From NCBI RefSeq assembly GCF_000214375.1, contig NC_015578.1:3472001-3536000 (forward strand): a stretch of DNA of 64,000 nucleotides. Direction: 5' to 3'. Every line of letters starts with the position of its first letter. Position 1 is the stretch's first letter. The notes under the pieces were generated by a model. The model saw only the letters and a list, made by a program, of their open reading frames with translations. It had not been told where the DNA came from and made no database searches. This document shows, piece after piece, positions 6,496 to 15,922 of this stretch. Source of the DNA: Treponema primitia ZAS-2. GTDB taxonomy: Bacteria > Spirochaetota > Spirochaetia > Treponematales > Breznakiellaceae. The position numbers and the translations under genes were made by a program.

Positions 6496-9254
6496 TAAAA
6501 AATATCCATATCCTCCAGCTCAAACTCATATTCTGCCACCACGGTAATGCCAAACTCAAAGTTTATGCTGCACCCCTTGTTAAGCTGGAATTTTTCAGTA
6601 GGAAATTCTAATACCAAGTCAGGCACAAAAGGATAGGTATTTTTAAGCGTATCAAGCTCCGGGGTAACATCCTGCACCAATTGACCCAAAGCAAGAATTG
6701 GTATAACCACCGGATACTGCTCATCCCTGTTAACCAGCTTAAGGTTCCCGCTGGTAAACCCGACATTGTTCATATTGATCTTCAAATTAAGGTATTTAAC
6801 ATAGTCAAAATAGGAATTGTCTTCCGGGCCGCTTCTCCAGAATAAATCATCGTCTCCCAAATCTACATCCTGCATGATCATAGATCCCGGGGCATCGCCA
6901 TTTGGCATGAATTTCAAAGGCGTATCTATGAAAATATTTACTGTGATTTTCACGTCATCCTCAATTTCCTCGTGTATTATCCAGACGCCGTCATCGCTTC
7001 CATTTGATATATTAATTTTATAGCTCAGAAACAATGCTGCGTACTGTTCTCTCAGGCTGTCATTTATTATTTCCGTAATATCCATGACGTAGGGAGGCTG
7101 CTCCGAATCCTGAAAGATGTCCCCCGCAGATCCGTTAAAAATCGGAAAAGACTCCTGGGGCGTTACCATCTGCTCTAAATCAGGAAATTTACCAACCAAT
7201 TTACCGATCACTTCCCCATACTGATCCTCTTCCGGCGTAATTGTAGGACCTTCTATTATAGTATCACTGCTGTCACGGTAGGCAGATTCAAAACTCAGGA
7301 CGGGCTCAATTGAGCTGGGGCCGCTTATGTATAGATAGGCTTTGCATATCTCAAAAAGAATCCCATTATATTGGACCGCATCGCTCAGAGGCATCCCATC
7401 GTCATCATCGGGAATTTTTCCTATAAAGTTTCCCTGATCTTCCCCGTCACCACCAGGTCGGACCAGGGCGCTATACCAGTCGAGGATAAGGCTGGCTTGA
7501 CCGACAATAGGGTCCAGTTCAACAGCCGCACCATCGCCATCGTTAACAGCAAGGTCCTTTAGGGTCAGCCATTTGTTGACCGCATCATAGTCGCCATGGC
7601 CGTCAGTCGGACTTATGGTTATTTTAAATTTTATTTTATTATCTTCAATATATTTATTGTCGGGGATTACCCATTCAAACCCCCCATAGGGGTTGTGCTC
7701 GGTTATGGGATAGTCACTACTGGTATTGGTAAAAACAATAGGAGGCTTATCCGGATGTTTTGCATAGAGGTCCTTGGTCTCTTCTATATCAAAGACCGGG
7801 ATCTCAACTTTCATTTTCATATCTTTAATACATTCATCAAATTCCAGGGATATACCCACACCTTCAGCCTCGTCCTCACCCATACCCTCGCGCTTGGGAT
7901 TAAATACAAGGGTGTGAATCCATTGGGATATTTCCCCTAAATCCTCGATCATTTCATGTTCCAGGGTGGAATGGGTTGGAGATGCGGCATCCCACACAGA
8001 CACTGTTACTGACGCAAATGTCAAAACTTCGATTTTTGCATCCAAAGGCCTCTTAATTTCTTTGCTTACTATTCCGCTGATCGCGGCTCCCGGCGTTATT
8101 TTGATTTTAATTGTCCCGGAGATCCTTATGGATTCGGCCACATTTAAATTGGTCCCATCCTGGATTTTGAGCTTAATCTCCCCCGGCTTATCAGTCGCAA
8201 CTGCGTCTTTAAGGTAAAAACCCGGGTTGGCCCTAAAATCCTTCGGTTGATCGATTGTTAAATCGTATGTTTTAATATCAAAACCTTTCCACTCTTTTGG
8301 CGGAACATCCACATTAAAATGAAAAATCCCCGTTTTAATTGTTGCACGGATAAAATCAGGCGGAAAAGACACACCAATAGGAGTATCAGGAATAACAATA
8401 GTAACATCCCCGAGATTAAGGCCGTCGGCATCAGAAATAAGGGTCTCGCGGAATTCTATTTTCATTTTTAATTTAACGGTTCCGGCGGCAGAAGAACGTA
8501 CAGTTAATCCAAGGGTCTGCAAAGTCAACCCAGCATCATTATGTATCGTTCTGCCTTTCAGGGGTATTATTAAAGCCTCATTAGTGGCAGGATTTGCAGA
8601 TCCACTTTGAGATTTAATCAATTCGTTAGCTGAGTCAACAAGTTCAACATTTGTAAGTACTATCTGAGTATTAGGAAGAGGCTCTTGCAGACTAAACGTA
8701 ATCGCTATCTCCCCCTCTTTAAACGTGGCATTAGAGAACCCGTCCAGTTTAATTTTGAGGTTTGGTTTCAAAACCGGATAGACAGGGTCCGGCCAACTTA
8801 TCACCTCAAGAGAAGGAATAGTTACCTCCCCTCGCGCTTTTTTTTCAAACTCATCAAACACGGGCTGCAAATTAAAGGCAAGATCATCCTTGGGCTTCAT
8901 TTCATTCATAGAAGGGATATTAAATTCCTGTCTTATCGCCCAAGAACTATCGTCGCTCTGTAATTGATCTTTAAAGTCAAAGCTCATGGGCTTCATAGCA
9001 TAGTGAATCAAAAAACTCTGGGCAGTATCAGAGGGGTTGTTGTAATCATATATCTTGACATCATCCCCCATGCCGTCGCTGTCAAAGGGCAAATAATCGA
9101 CCATTTTAAAATTTCCCGACCCAACCCGCACCGTGGAATTCCCCTTCAGCATCACATTGGAGGGAGCCGTGGGCATGCTGGTCGGAATACCGCAGGAAAA
9201 AGTCAAGAATACAATGAGGAGGGGTAAAACCAGAGAGGCGGCGGTTTTTTGCAT
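6495..9254 (-). CDS. Large surface lipoprotein, unknown function
   Basis: 919 residues from the ATG at 9254, which has AGGAG upstream and directly precedes a lipoprotein signal (LPLLIVFLTFSCG). Sixteen in-frame codons before it lack a signal and are probably leader DNA. The mature protein is acidic, rich in Asp, Ile and beta-strand patterns, with several repeated immunoglobulin-like stretches of the form 'sitfslqeplpnt', and no catalytic motif that I see. Composition and coupling to the barrel gene suggest an exported adhesin or barrel partner. No family recognised. Confidence 0.75.
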   Translation of the reverse strand: MQKTAASLVLPLLIVFLTFSCGIPTSMPTAPSNVMLKGNSTVRVGSGNFKMVDYLPFDSDGMGDDVKIYDYNNPSDTAQSFLIHYAMKPMSFDFKDQLQSDDSSWAIRQEFNIPSMNEMKPKDDLAFNLQPVFDEFEKKARGEVTIPSLEVISWPDPVYPVLKPNLKIKLDGFSNATFKEGEIAITFSLQEPLPNTQIVLTNVELVDSANELIKSQSGSANPATNEALIIPLKGRTIHNDAGLTLQTLGLTVRSSAAGTVKLKMKIEFRETLISDADGLNLGDVTIVIPDTPIGVSFPPDFIRATIKTGIFHFNVDVPPKEWKGFDIKTYDLTIDQPKDFRANPGFYLKDAVATDKPGEIKLKIQDGTNLNVAESIRISGTIKIKITPGAAISGIVSKEIKRPLDAKIEVLTFASVTVSVWDAASPTHSTLEHEMIEDLGEISQWIHTLVFNPKREGMGEDEAEGVGISLEFDECIKDMKMKVEIPVFDIEETKDLYAKHPDKPPIVFTNTSSDYPITEHNPYGGFEWVIPDNKYIEDNKIKFKITISPTDGHGDYDAVNKWLTLKDLAVNDGDGAAVELDPIVGQASLILDWYSALVRPGGDGEDQGNFIGKIPDDDDGMPLSDAVQYNGILFEICKAYLYISGPSSIEPVLSFESAYRDSSDTIIEGPTITPEEDQYGEVIGKLVGKFPDLEQMVTPQESFPIFNGSAGDIFQDSEQPPYVMDITEIINDSLREQYAALFLSYKINISNGSDDGVWIIHEEIEDDVKITVNIFIDTPLKFMPNGDAPGSMIMQDVDLGDDDLFWRSGPEDNSYFDYVKYLNLKINMNNVGFTSGNLKLVNRDEQYPVVIPILALGQLVQDVTPELDTLKNTYPFVPDLVLEFPTEKFQLNKGCSINFEFGITVVAEYEFELEDMDIF

Positions 9255-9407
9255 TTCAGAAGCTCCTAGATTACACTGTATAGTATCTTTTCGGAAAATC
9301 AAATCATTTAAAATAGAAATAATACAATAGTAGAAAAAAAGAGCACTTTAGGGTAAATTCCGGGGTATTTACCGGATCCGGATGCATGGGAGGATCAGAG
9401 CCGCCCC

Positions 9408-10922
9408 CTAGAGGCCCGCGCTTTCCTCCAGGGCAAGTCGCAGCGCCCCCCGGTCTATCCCCCAGTTCCGCCCAAACCGCCCCAGGAGCCGGTCCGACAA
9501 GGCCATGAAGGGGCCGAATACCGGGGCTTTTTCGGGGAAAAGCCGGGAAACCAGATCGGGAAAGGCCCCCCGGTTGACAATAAGCTCCCAAAAACGGGCA
9601 AAATTTTTGATACGGTCCAGATCAACCTTTGGCAAAGCAGCGGTTTCCATCACCTCATAGGGCGGCGTTGGGCTGTAGTGCATACCGAAGGGGCCGGTAT
9701 GGCGGCCTATGGGGGTCCCGGGGAGGAATTTCAGGATACCCAGCTGAATCTCCCCCGGACGCGCCGTCCAGAGCCGGTCAAACCCCTGGGCAAAAGAGCC
9801 CAAATCCTCCCCCGGCAGCCCGGCGATGAGGTCCGCGTGGACAATCGCATTAGTCTCCCGGCGCAAGAAATCCAGGGTTTCCAGCTCCTTTTCGGGATCG
9901 CTCTGGACCCTGCCTATCAGCGCGGCGGTTTGAGGGTTGAAGGTCTGGATGCCCAGCTCGATCCGGAGGCTGCCTGGGGGAAACCGGGCAAGCAGCTCCT
10001 GTAATTCCCGGGGAATCCGGGAAGGGACCATCTCGAAGTGGACAAACATACCCGGATCCAGATGTCTCAGAAAAAATTCCAGGATCCGGGCTGCTTTTTC
10101 CATATCCAGGTTGAAGGTCCGGTCCAGAAACTTGAAACTCCGGGCTCCCCGGGCGATCAGGTTTTCCATCTCTCCCAGGAATTTTTCCAGGGGAAATTCC
10201 CGTACCTGCCGATCCACACTGCTCAGGCAGAACTCACAACCGAAGGGACATCCCCGGGAGGCTTCCACATAGGTGAGCTTCCGCTCCAGGTCCTCGGCGG
10301 TATACAGCCGATACCCAGGATCGATACCCCCAAGCCCCGGCTGGGGGGCGTCGATAAAGGTGGTCCCCGGCAACTTGCTGCGCAAGTTGCTCGGAGTTTT
10401 GGCCCAGCCAAAACTCCACAGCGGCGGTACGGGAGCGGCCGCCGGAACGTCCGGATGGGACGCCAGAGAGTCCGGAGGGGCAGACGGGGAGCCCAGCGCT
10501 GTTTCGCAGAGTTCCCGAAAAGCCGCCTCCCCTTCCCCGCGTATAACATAATCGGCGTGGTGGAAGAGCGCCGCGTTCTCCGGTAGGGTCGATGCCTCGG
10601 GGCCGCCCAGGACGATGAGTGGCCGGGGGGTACTTTCAACGGTGGAGCCTTGGTCGGGGCTGCCCTCATCGGCCCAGGCCAGGTCCAGGGCGTCCAGCAG
10701 TTCCGCGGTGGCGGTGTGGTTCCAGATGGAGACCGAGAGGCCCAAAATGCGGGGCCGGGCCGCCAGGATGGGGCCGGTCTTTTCGGACAAAGGCTGGCGC
10801 AGGGCGAATTCCAGGATTTCACAGCGGGGCTCCAGGGCGCCCAGATTGGCCTTGAGGAGCCGCAGGGCTAGGGAGGGGTGGATCCACTTGGCGTTAATGG
10901 TGGCCAGAACGATGTCGGGCAA
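9408..10922 (-). CDS. B12-binding-domain radical SAM protein (DUF4080 type)
   Basis: About 504 residues. The N-terminal domain (IVLATINAKWIHPSLALRLL) is the cobalamin-binding-like fold; the radical SAM core follows with GCPFGCEFC near residue 225, whose three cysteines bind the 4Fe-4S cluster, then LDRTFNL and the C-terminal DUF4080 region. The start is uncertain: a TTG at 10922 has AAGGA immediately before it and follows the upstream stop (10927) closely, while the open frame extends to 10994. Substrate unknown. A 48-bp double palindrome (10370-10417) is read in frame as extra residues between the two domains (around AKTPSNLRSKLPG). Confidence 0.82.
   Translation of the reverse strand: MPDIVLATINAKWIHPSLALRLLKANLGALEPRCEILEFALRQPLSEKTGPILAARPRILGLSVSIWNHTATAELLDALDLAWADEGSPDQGSTVESTPRPLIVLGGPEASTLPENAALFHHADYVIRGEGEAAFRELCETALGSPSAPPDSLASHPDVPAAAPVPPLWSFGWAKTPSNLRSKLPGTTFIDAPQPGLGGIDPGYRLYTAEDLERKLTYVEASRGCPFGCEFCLSSVDRQVREFPLEKFLGEMENLIARGARSFKFLDRTFNLDMEKAARILEFFLRHLDPGMFVHFEMVPSRIPRELQELLARFPPGSLRIELGIQTFNPQTAALIGRVQSDPEKELETLDFLRRETNAIVHADLIAGLPGEDLGSFAQGFDRLWTARPGEIQLGILKFLPGTPIGRHTGPFGMHYSPTPPYEVMETAALPKVDLDRIKNFARFWELIVNRGAFPDLVSRLFPEKAPVFGPFMALSDRLLGRFGRNWGIDRGALRLALEESAGL
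10370..10417. repeat. In-frame double palindrome inside the radical SAM gene
   Basis: Two perfect short palindromes lie in tandem: GCAACTTGC-TGC-GCAAGTTGC (10370-10390) and GGAGTTTTGGC-CCA-GCCAAAACTCC (10393-10417). The same two palindrome types, in the same order, occur at 60884-60934. Confidence 0.8.
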
Positions 10923-10926
10923 TTCC

Positions 10927-11556
10927 TTACCTGGTCCGGAACCCCGTGGCGCCGAACAAATCCAGGGTGCCGGTGGTCCACTCTTCCTTGGCATCCATCA
11001 CCAGGCGCTCCACATCCTGCCAGGTGTCGGCCCGGGGGCCGGCGATGCGGCGGTTAGTAGAATTGGTGAAGACGATGGTGCGGCAGCCCTGGTCCCGCAG
11101 ACGGGTCACGTTGTCCGGGGAGTCGTCGATGTAGACGTGGGCTCCCACGGCGCCCTTGTCGGCCATGAAGCAGATGTCCCAGTAGGGGATGTCGTAGGAG
11201 TCCAGCCAGTCCACGGTCTGGGTAATCGAAGTTTTGTGGAAGTACTTGAGAAAAAGCCGATGGGTGATGATGCGGATCCGGATGCCGTGCATGGAGAGTT
11301 TCCGTAATACTGCGGGGGCATCTTTGATGGGGGTCATGTCCCGGAAGAGGTTGCGCTGGGTTACGGCGAAGCGGTGGAGCCGGTCGTAGCCGCCGAATTC
11401 GGCGATGCCCCACTCATCCAGGCCGAAGCCCACTTCTTCAGGCAGGGACTCCAGGGGCCTATCCAGCCATTCCGCGGCAATGCGCCGCATGGCGCCGTAG
11501 AAATCCCCTACCACGCCGTCAAGATCTACACCGATAATAAAACTGCTTTCATCCAT
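10927..11556 (-). CDS. 5'(3')-deoxyribonucleotidase (NT5C family, HAD)
   Basis: 209 residues with HAD motif I near the N-terminus (GVDLDGVVGDF, nucleophile Asp and acid/base Asp), the thumb region NLFRDMTPIKDAPAVLRKL, motif II RIITHR and motif IV AHVYIDDSPDN. These match NT5C-type nucleotidases that dephosphorylate (deoxy)nucleoside monophosphates. It is the third gene of the aat-glgX-nucleotidase-radical SAM run: 15 bp downstream of glgX and nearly overlapping the radical SAM gene. Confidence 0.82.
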   Translation of the reverse strand: MDESSFIIGVDLDGVVGDFYGAMRRIAAEWLDRPLESLPEEVGFGLDEWGIAEFGGYDRLHRFAVTQRNLFRDMTPIKDAPAVLRKLSMHGIRIRIITHRLFLKYFHKTSITQTVDWLDSYDIPYWDICFMADKGAVGAHVYIDDSPDNVTRLRDQGCRTIVFTNSTNRRIAGPRADTWQDVERLVMDAKEEWTTGTLDLFGATGFRTR

Positions 11557-11571
11557 TGCGTAAAAACCTTT

Positions 11572-13725
11572 TTAGATAACTTTTGAAAGGAGTATGGCCA
11601 TACTGCGGCTCTGCATATAGTACTCGTCCTGATCCGGCAGGGGCAGCTCGTTGCCTGCGCTGAGGATGTCATCCGGCGGGGGCAGGCTGGTGTCCATGGC
11701 GAGGTACCATCTCTTTCCCGCCAGGGGCTCGCAGATCTTAAAGTGGGCCTGCCGATCAGCGGGGTTAAACATGATGAAGAAGTCGCTGTCGTCCCGGTCC
11801 GCCAGTATATCTGCGCGGCTGCCGTCCATGCGCAGGGCCAGGCAGTACTCGGTTTTTTCCCAGTCCGGGGCATTGCCCTTTTCGTCGAACCAGATGATGT
11901 CCGGGGTGGCGTTGTAGGCGCCGTCACGGCCGGTGTAGAATTCCGGGCGCATAAAGCCGTGGTGCCGCAGGCGGAAGGCTATCATCTCTTTAACAAAGCG
12001 GAAAAGTTCCTGATTCTGCTCCATCAGGGTCCAGTCGTACCAGGAGATTTCGTTGTCCTGGCAATAGGCGTTGTTGTTCCCCCCCTGGGTCCGGGCAAAC
12101 TCGTCGCCCCCTAAAAGCATGGGGGTTCCCAGGGACACCATCAGGGTGGCCACAAAATTTTTCAGCTGCCGTTCCCGGATGCCTTCCAAAGAGGAGCTGT
12201 TAGAGGGGCCTTCCACACCATAGTTGTTGCTCAGGTTATTGTCCCCGCCGTCCCGGTTATCCTCGCCGTTTTCTTCATTGTGTTTGCCGTTGTAGGACAC
12301 CAGGTCCCGCAGGGTAAAGCCATCGTGGCTGGTGAGAAAGTTTATTGAATGAAAGGGCTTCCTGCCGTCCCGAAGGTACAGGTCCGCGCTGCCTGAAATC
12401 CGGGTGGCCAGGTGCTGTACCTGGAAGGGGTCCCCGCGCCAGTAGCGGCGCACCTCGTCCCGGTAGCGGTCGTTCCATTCGGCCCAGCGGCCCCCGGGGA
12501 ACCAGCCCACCTGGTAGGCGCCCCCGGCGTCCCAGGCTTCGGCGATAATTTTAGTGCTGCTCAGGACCGGGTCTTCGGCGATGCGTTCCAACACCGGAGG
12601 GTTCTCCATAAGCCGGCCCTGCTGGTCCCGACCCAGAATAGATCCCAGATCAAAGCGGAAGCCGTCAACGTGCATTTCCATTACCCAGTACTGGAGGCAT
12701 TCGAGAATAAAGGTGCGCACCACCGGGTGATTACAGTTCACCGTATTGCCGCAGCCGGAATAATTTTTGTAATACCGCTTGTTGCCGTCGAGCATATAGT
12801 AGATGGTGTTGTCCAGGCCACGGAACGAATAGGTGGGGCCCCACTCGTTGCCTTCGGCGGTGTGGTTGAACACAATGTCCAAAATCACTTCGATCCCCGC
12901 CTTGTGGAGCTCCCGGACCATTTCCTTGAATTCCCGGACCTGGCCACCGGGGGTTTTGTCCCAGGCGTAGGAACCCTTGGGGGCGAAAAAGGACACCGTG
13001 GAATAACCCCAGTAGTTTACCAGGGTCTTGCCGGTGCCGGGGTTTTTCCGGGAAAGCTCCCCTTCGTAAAATTCCTGGATGGGGAGGAATTCCAGGCTGG
13101 TGATCCCCAGCTCCTTGAAGAAGGGTATTTTTTCAATCACCCCCAGATAGGTGCCTGGATGCTGCACCCCCGAATTGGGGTGGGCGGTCAGGCCCCGGAC
13201 ATGGGTTTCGTAGAGCACGCTGAAACGCAGGGGGTAGTTGATGGGCCGGTCCCCCTGCCAGTCAAAGTCATCGTCAACAACAATGCACCGGGGCTGGCTG
13301 CGGATATTGTCTTTATAAGAAAAGGACAGATCGTTGAAAGCTCCCTCGGCGTTGTACCCCACCGAGGCGGCCATATCCCAGACAGAGAGATCCGTCATGG
13401 CTTTGGCATAGGGGTCCAGCAGGGCCTTGTAGGGGTTGAACCGGAATCCCTTTTCCGGGACATAGGGGCCGTCCGCCCGGTACAGGTACTGGGTACCCGG
13501 GCCAAGCCCCCGGATATGGCAGTGCCAAATATCGCCGGTACGGTTTCTGCGTTTATTCAGGGAAATTTCTTCAAAGTCGCTGTCGGGATCCGCAGACTCA
13601 AAGATGATCAGGGTCATGGCCGTGGCATGCCGAGAGAATATCGAGAAGTTTACTCCGGTCTCGGTCGGTTCCGCGCCCAAGGGAAGGGCCTTTCCGATAT
13701 CCGCGATAAAATTGCCTAATCCCAT
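11572..13725 (-). CDS. glgX: Glycogen debranching enzyme
   Basis: 717 residues, the usual GlgX/TreX length. An N-terminal CBM48-like domain (GVNFSIFSRHATAMTLIIFE) is followed by a GH13 barrel with region I VILDIVFNHT, region II DGFRFDLGS (catalytic Asp), region III IIAEAWDAGG (acid/base Glu) and region IV FLTSHDGF. It hydrolyses alpha-1,6 branches of glycogen limit dextrins in the cytoplasm. It is preceded by aat (9 bp) and followed by the nucleotidase gene. Confidence 0.95.
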   Translation of the reverse strand: MGLGNFIADIGKALPLGAEPTETGVNFSIFSRHATAMTLIIFESADPDSDFEEISLNKRRNRTGDIWHCHIRGLGPGTQYLYRADGPYVPEKGFRFNPYKALLDPYAKAMTDLSVWDMAASVGYNAEGAFNDLSFSYKDNIRSQPRCIVVDDDFDWQGDRPINYPLRFSVLYETHVRGLTAHPNSGVQHPGTYLGVIEKIPFFKELGITSLEFLPIQEFYEGELSRKNPGTGKTLVNYWGYSTVSFFAPKGSYAWDKTPGGQVREFKEMVRELHKAGIEVILDIVFNHTAEGNEWGPTYSFRGLDNTIYYMLDGNKRYYKNYSGCGNTVNCNHPVVRTFILECLQYWVMEMHVDGFRFDLGSILGRDQQGRLMENPPVLERIAEDPVLSSTKIIAEAWDAGGAYQVGWFPGGRWAEWNDRYRDEVRRYWRGDPFQVQHLATRISGSADLYLRDGRKPFHSINFLTSHDGFTLRDLVSYNGKHNEENGEDNRDGGDNNLSNNYGVEGPSNSSSLEGIRERQLKNFVATLMVSLGTPMLLGGDEFARTQGGNNNAYCQDNEISWYDWTLMEQNQELFRFVKEMIAFRLRHHGFMRPEFYTGRDGAYNATPDIIWFDEKGNAPDWEKTEYCLALRMDGSRADILADRDDSDFFIMFNPADRQAHFKICEPLAGKRWYLAMDTSLPPPDDILSAGNELPLPDQDEYYMQSRSMAILLSKVI

Positions 13726-13734
13726 TCTTCTATA

Positions 13735-14571
13735 CTACCATACTTGTCCGCTGCGGAATAGCTCAACAAACTGAAAAGGGTCGATATTCTTTGCCCCGAG
13801 AAATTCCTTGTAATCCAGGGGCATGCCCAGGTCCCAAAAGGGGGCGCCCTGTTGTTCCAGATATCGGGCGGTGAGGATCATCTGGGCGGATCCGGCGTTA
13901 TCCTCGTCATAATAACCGGAATAGCTGGTGTATACCTTCCCGGCCAGGATACCGAATTCCCCGGCCCGCAGCTTCCCGTCCCGGTATACCCCGAAGGAAA
14001 GTGGCTTTACGGGCATTTCAGGCCGGGCCCGTATTTCCCGGATAAGGTCTCGCAGAGGTTCCGTGAGCCACTCATCGTCATGGACCTCCACACAGCGGCG
14101 GAGGATATGGTCAAAGTCCGAGGCAGGGCCTGAGGGGAGGGAAAATAGGGCTTCCATACCCTGGATCTCCCCGGCAGGAATCCCGTCCACCCGCAGTTCA
14201 TACCGGGGCAGGAAACGGCGTATCGTTTTTGTCACATGCAGATCCGGAAAGAACAGCGCCGAACGCTCCAGGTGGAGTTTTGGCAGCAGGAGATACTGGG
14301 GTAACGGGTTCGCAGCGGGGCCGGCAGTGTGGGGAGCTTCACCCTCCCCCTCCGGCTCCTCCCCCAAGTTGGCGGACATGACCAGGAACCCCGCTTTCAT
14401 GAGGTCCGCAACAAAGCCCGCCTCAAAGTCCAGGGCCAGACAGAATTCCTCGTCATAGCCCGTTGCCAGCATGGCGTCGACTATCCAATCGGGATCATCC
14501 CGGGGATCGATCAGAATATGCCCTGAAGCGGTATAGCGGACTAAAGCCCGATGGGGAAAGCGGGAGGTCAT
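13735..14571 (-). CDS. aat: Leucyl/phenylalanyl-tRNA-protein transferase family
   Basis: 278 residues. The C-terminal half holds the Aat GNAT-like core: SFGVYRDGKLRAGEFGILAGKVYTSYSGYYDEDNAGSAQ and then FWDLGM and EFLGAKNI. Aat adds Leu or Phe to N-terminal Lys/Arg of proteins for N-end-rule degradation. The protein is longer than the E. coli enzyme (about 234) owing to the N-terminal region around residues 50-110, and its active-site segment 'YSGYYDEDNAGS' differs from the usual 'FSR..NASK', so substrate specificity may differ. It is probably the first gene of the glgX operon. Confidence 0.75.
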   Translation of the reverse strand: MTSRFPHRALVRYTASGHILIDPRDDPDWIVDAMLATGYDEEFCLALDFEAGFVADLMKAGFLVMSANLGEEPEGEGEAPHTAGPAANPLPQYLLLPKLHLERSALFFPDLHVTKTIRRFLPRYELRVDGIPAGEIQGMEALFSLPSGPASDFDHILRRCVEVHDDEWLTEPLRDLIREIRARPEMPVKPLSFGVYRDGKLRAGEFGILAGKVYTSYSGYYDEDNAGSAQMILTARYLEQQGAPFWDLGMPLDYKEFLGAKNIDPFQFVELFRSGQVW

Positions 14572-14683
14572 GGGAGGATTTTACACCGCATCGGGAAGGC
14601 CCGGCAAGCTTATCTTCCTGTTGTCTTTTTTACCCCCTTTCCCTATACTTTCGATACTTTACACAAGACTTAACGGGGGTATT

Positions 14684-15823
14684 ATGAACAAGGGTTCCTT
14701 ATTGATTCACAATGGCCATGAACTGGATCCGGCTACCGGGGCGTTGGGAGTAACCGTATACCAGACATCGACCTTTTACCGGAAAGACATGACCGGCAAA
14801 CAAACCCAGGAATTCGACTATTCCCGGGGGGGCAACCCTACCCGGAAGGCCCTGGAAGAGACCATCGCAATCCTGGAGGGCGGGGCAAAGGGCTATGCCT
14901 TTGGAAGCGGGATGGCGGCTATTTCTTCGGTAATAGGGCTCCTGGCCACGGGGGATCACATCATTGCACCCCAGGATATTTATGGCGGAAGCTGGGTCAT
15001 TATGGATACCTTCTATAAAAGGTGGGGCCTTGAACTGACCCTGGTGGATACCGCGGATCCGGAAAATATCAGGAAGGCCATCAAGCCCAACACTAAGGCG
15101 CTGTACCTGGAATCCCCTTCGAATCCCCTGCTCAAGATTACGGACCTCAAGGCCTGTCTGGGGATTGCCCGGGAAGCGGGGCTCCTTTCTATTGTAGATA
15201 ATACCTTCATGACCCCCTACCTTCAGCGGCCCATTGAATTGGGGGCGGATGTGGTGGTCCATTCGGCAACTAAGTTCCTGGGCGGCCACAGCGACGTAAT
15301 TTCCGGGCTGGCGGTAACCAAAACGGCGGAGCTGGGGCAAAGGCTGTATGCGGTACAGAACAGTTTCGGCGCCGTGCCCGGCCCCTGGGATACCTGGCTG
15401 GTCATCCGGGGGATCAAGACCCTCAAGGTGCGGCTGGAAACCCAGCAAGCCACGGCGAAACGTGTGGCGGAATGGCTCCTGACCCATAAAAACGTGACCA
15501 ATGTCTATTATCCAGGCCTGGAGAACCATCCAGGCGCCGAGGTCCACCGGTCCCAGTCCTCAGGTCCCGGGGCCATGCTGTCTTTCAAGACCAAAACCAC
15601 CGAACAGGCCCTCAATTTCTACAGCCGGATCAAACTGGCCGCCGCTGCCCCCAGCCTGGGTGGGGTGGAAAGCATCGCTTCCTATCCGGTCAAGATGAGC
15701 CACGTAGCCATGGCCCCGGCGGAGCGGGAGCGGCTGGGCATCACCGATACCCTGGTCCGCATTGCCATAGGCCTGGAGGATGCGGATGACCTGATCGCCG
15801 ATTTCGACCAGGCCCTGAGCTAA
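14684..15823 (+). CDS. Cys/Met-metabolism PLP enzyme (methionine gamma-lyase / cystathionine gamma-synthase family)
   Basis: 379 residues from the ATG at 14684, with GGGGGT upstream; the longer open frame from 14570 encodes an unlikely hydrophobic extension. Family hallmarks are YSRGGNPTRKALE near residue 47, DNTFMTPYLQRP (PLP-contacting Asp), and HSATKFLGGHSDVISG with the Schiff-base Lys at about residue 197. Members cleave or form thioether links in cystathionine, methionine or homocysteine derivatives. Sequence alone does not separate lyase from synthase, but the methionine importer directly downstream favours methionine or cystathionine use. Confidence 0.85.
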   Translation: MNKGSLLIHNGHELDPATGALGVTVYQTSTFYRKDMTGKQTQEFDYSRGGNPTRKALEETIAILEGGAKGYAFGSGMAAISSVIGLLATGDHIIAPQDIYGGSWVIMDTFYKRWGLELTLVDTADPENIRKAIKPNTKALYLESPSNPLLKITDLKACLGIAREAGLLSIVDNTFMTPYLQRPIELGADVVVHSATKFLGGHSDVISGLAVTKTAELGQRLYAVQNSFGAVPGPWDTWLVIRGIKTLKVRLETQQATAKRVAEWLLTHKNVTNVYYPGLENHPGAEVHRSQSSGPGAMLSFKTKTTEQALNFYSRIKLAAAAPSLGGVESIASYPVKMSHVAMAPAERERLGITDTLVRIAIGLEDADDLIADFDQALS

Positions 15824-15861
15824 GGCTTGTCCCAAAACGGCGAAAGGCCCCTAAAAAGGGC

Positions 15862-15906
15862 TTGACTTTATATTTCCTACAATTAATATATGAATAATAT
15901 TCATAT
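15862..15906 (+). promoter_or_regulatory. metQNI promoter with overlapping palindromic operator
   Basis: TTGACT (15862-15867), a 16-bp spacer and TAATAT (15884-15889) form a promoter. The perfect inverted repeat ATATGAAT-AAT-ATTCATAT (15888-15906) overlaps and follows the -10. This shape resembles ArsR/SmtB-family operators; no regulator gene is adjacent. Confidence 0.5.
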
Positions 15907-15922
15907 TATAAGGAGCGAGGAA

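Noticed and set aside
12412-13719. 435-codon plus-strand open frame
   Set aside because: Antisense to glgX, which has all GH13 motifs.
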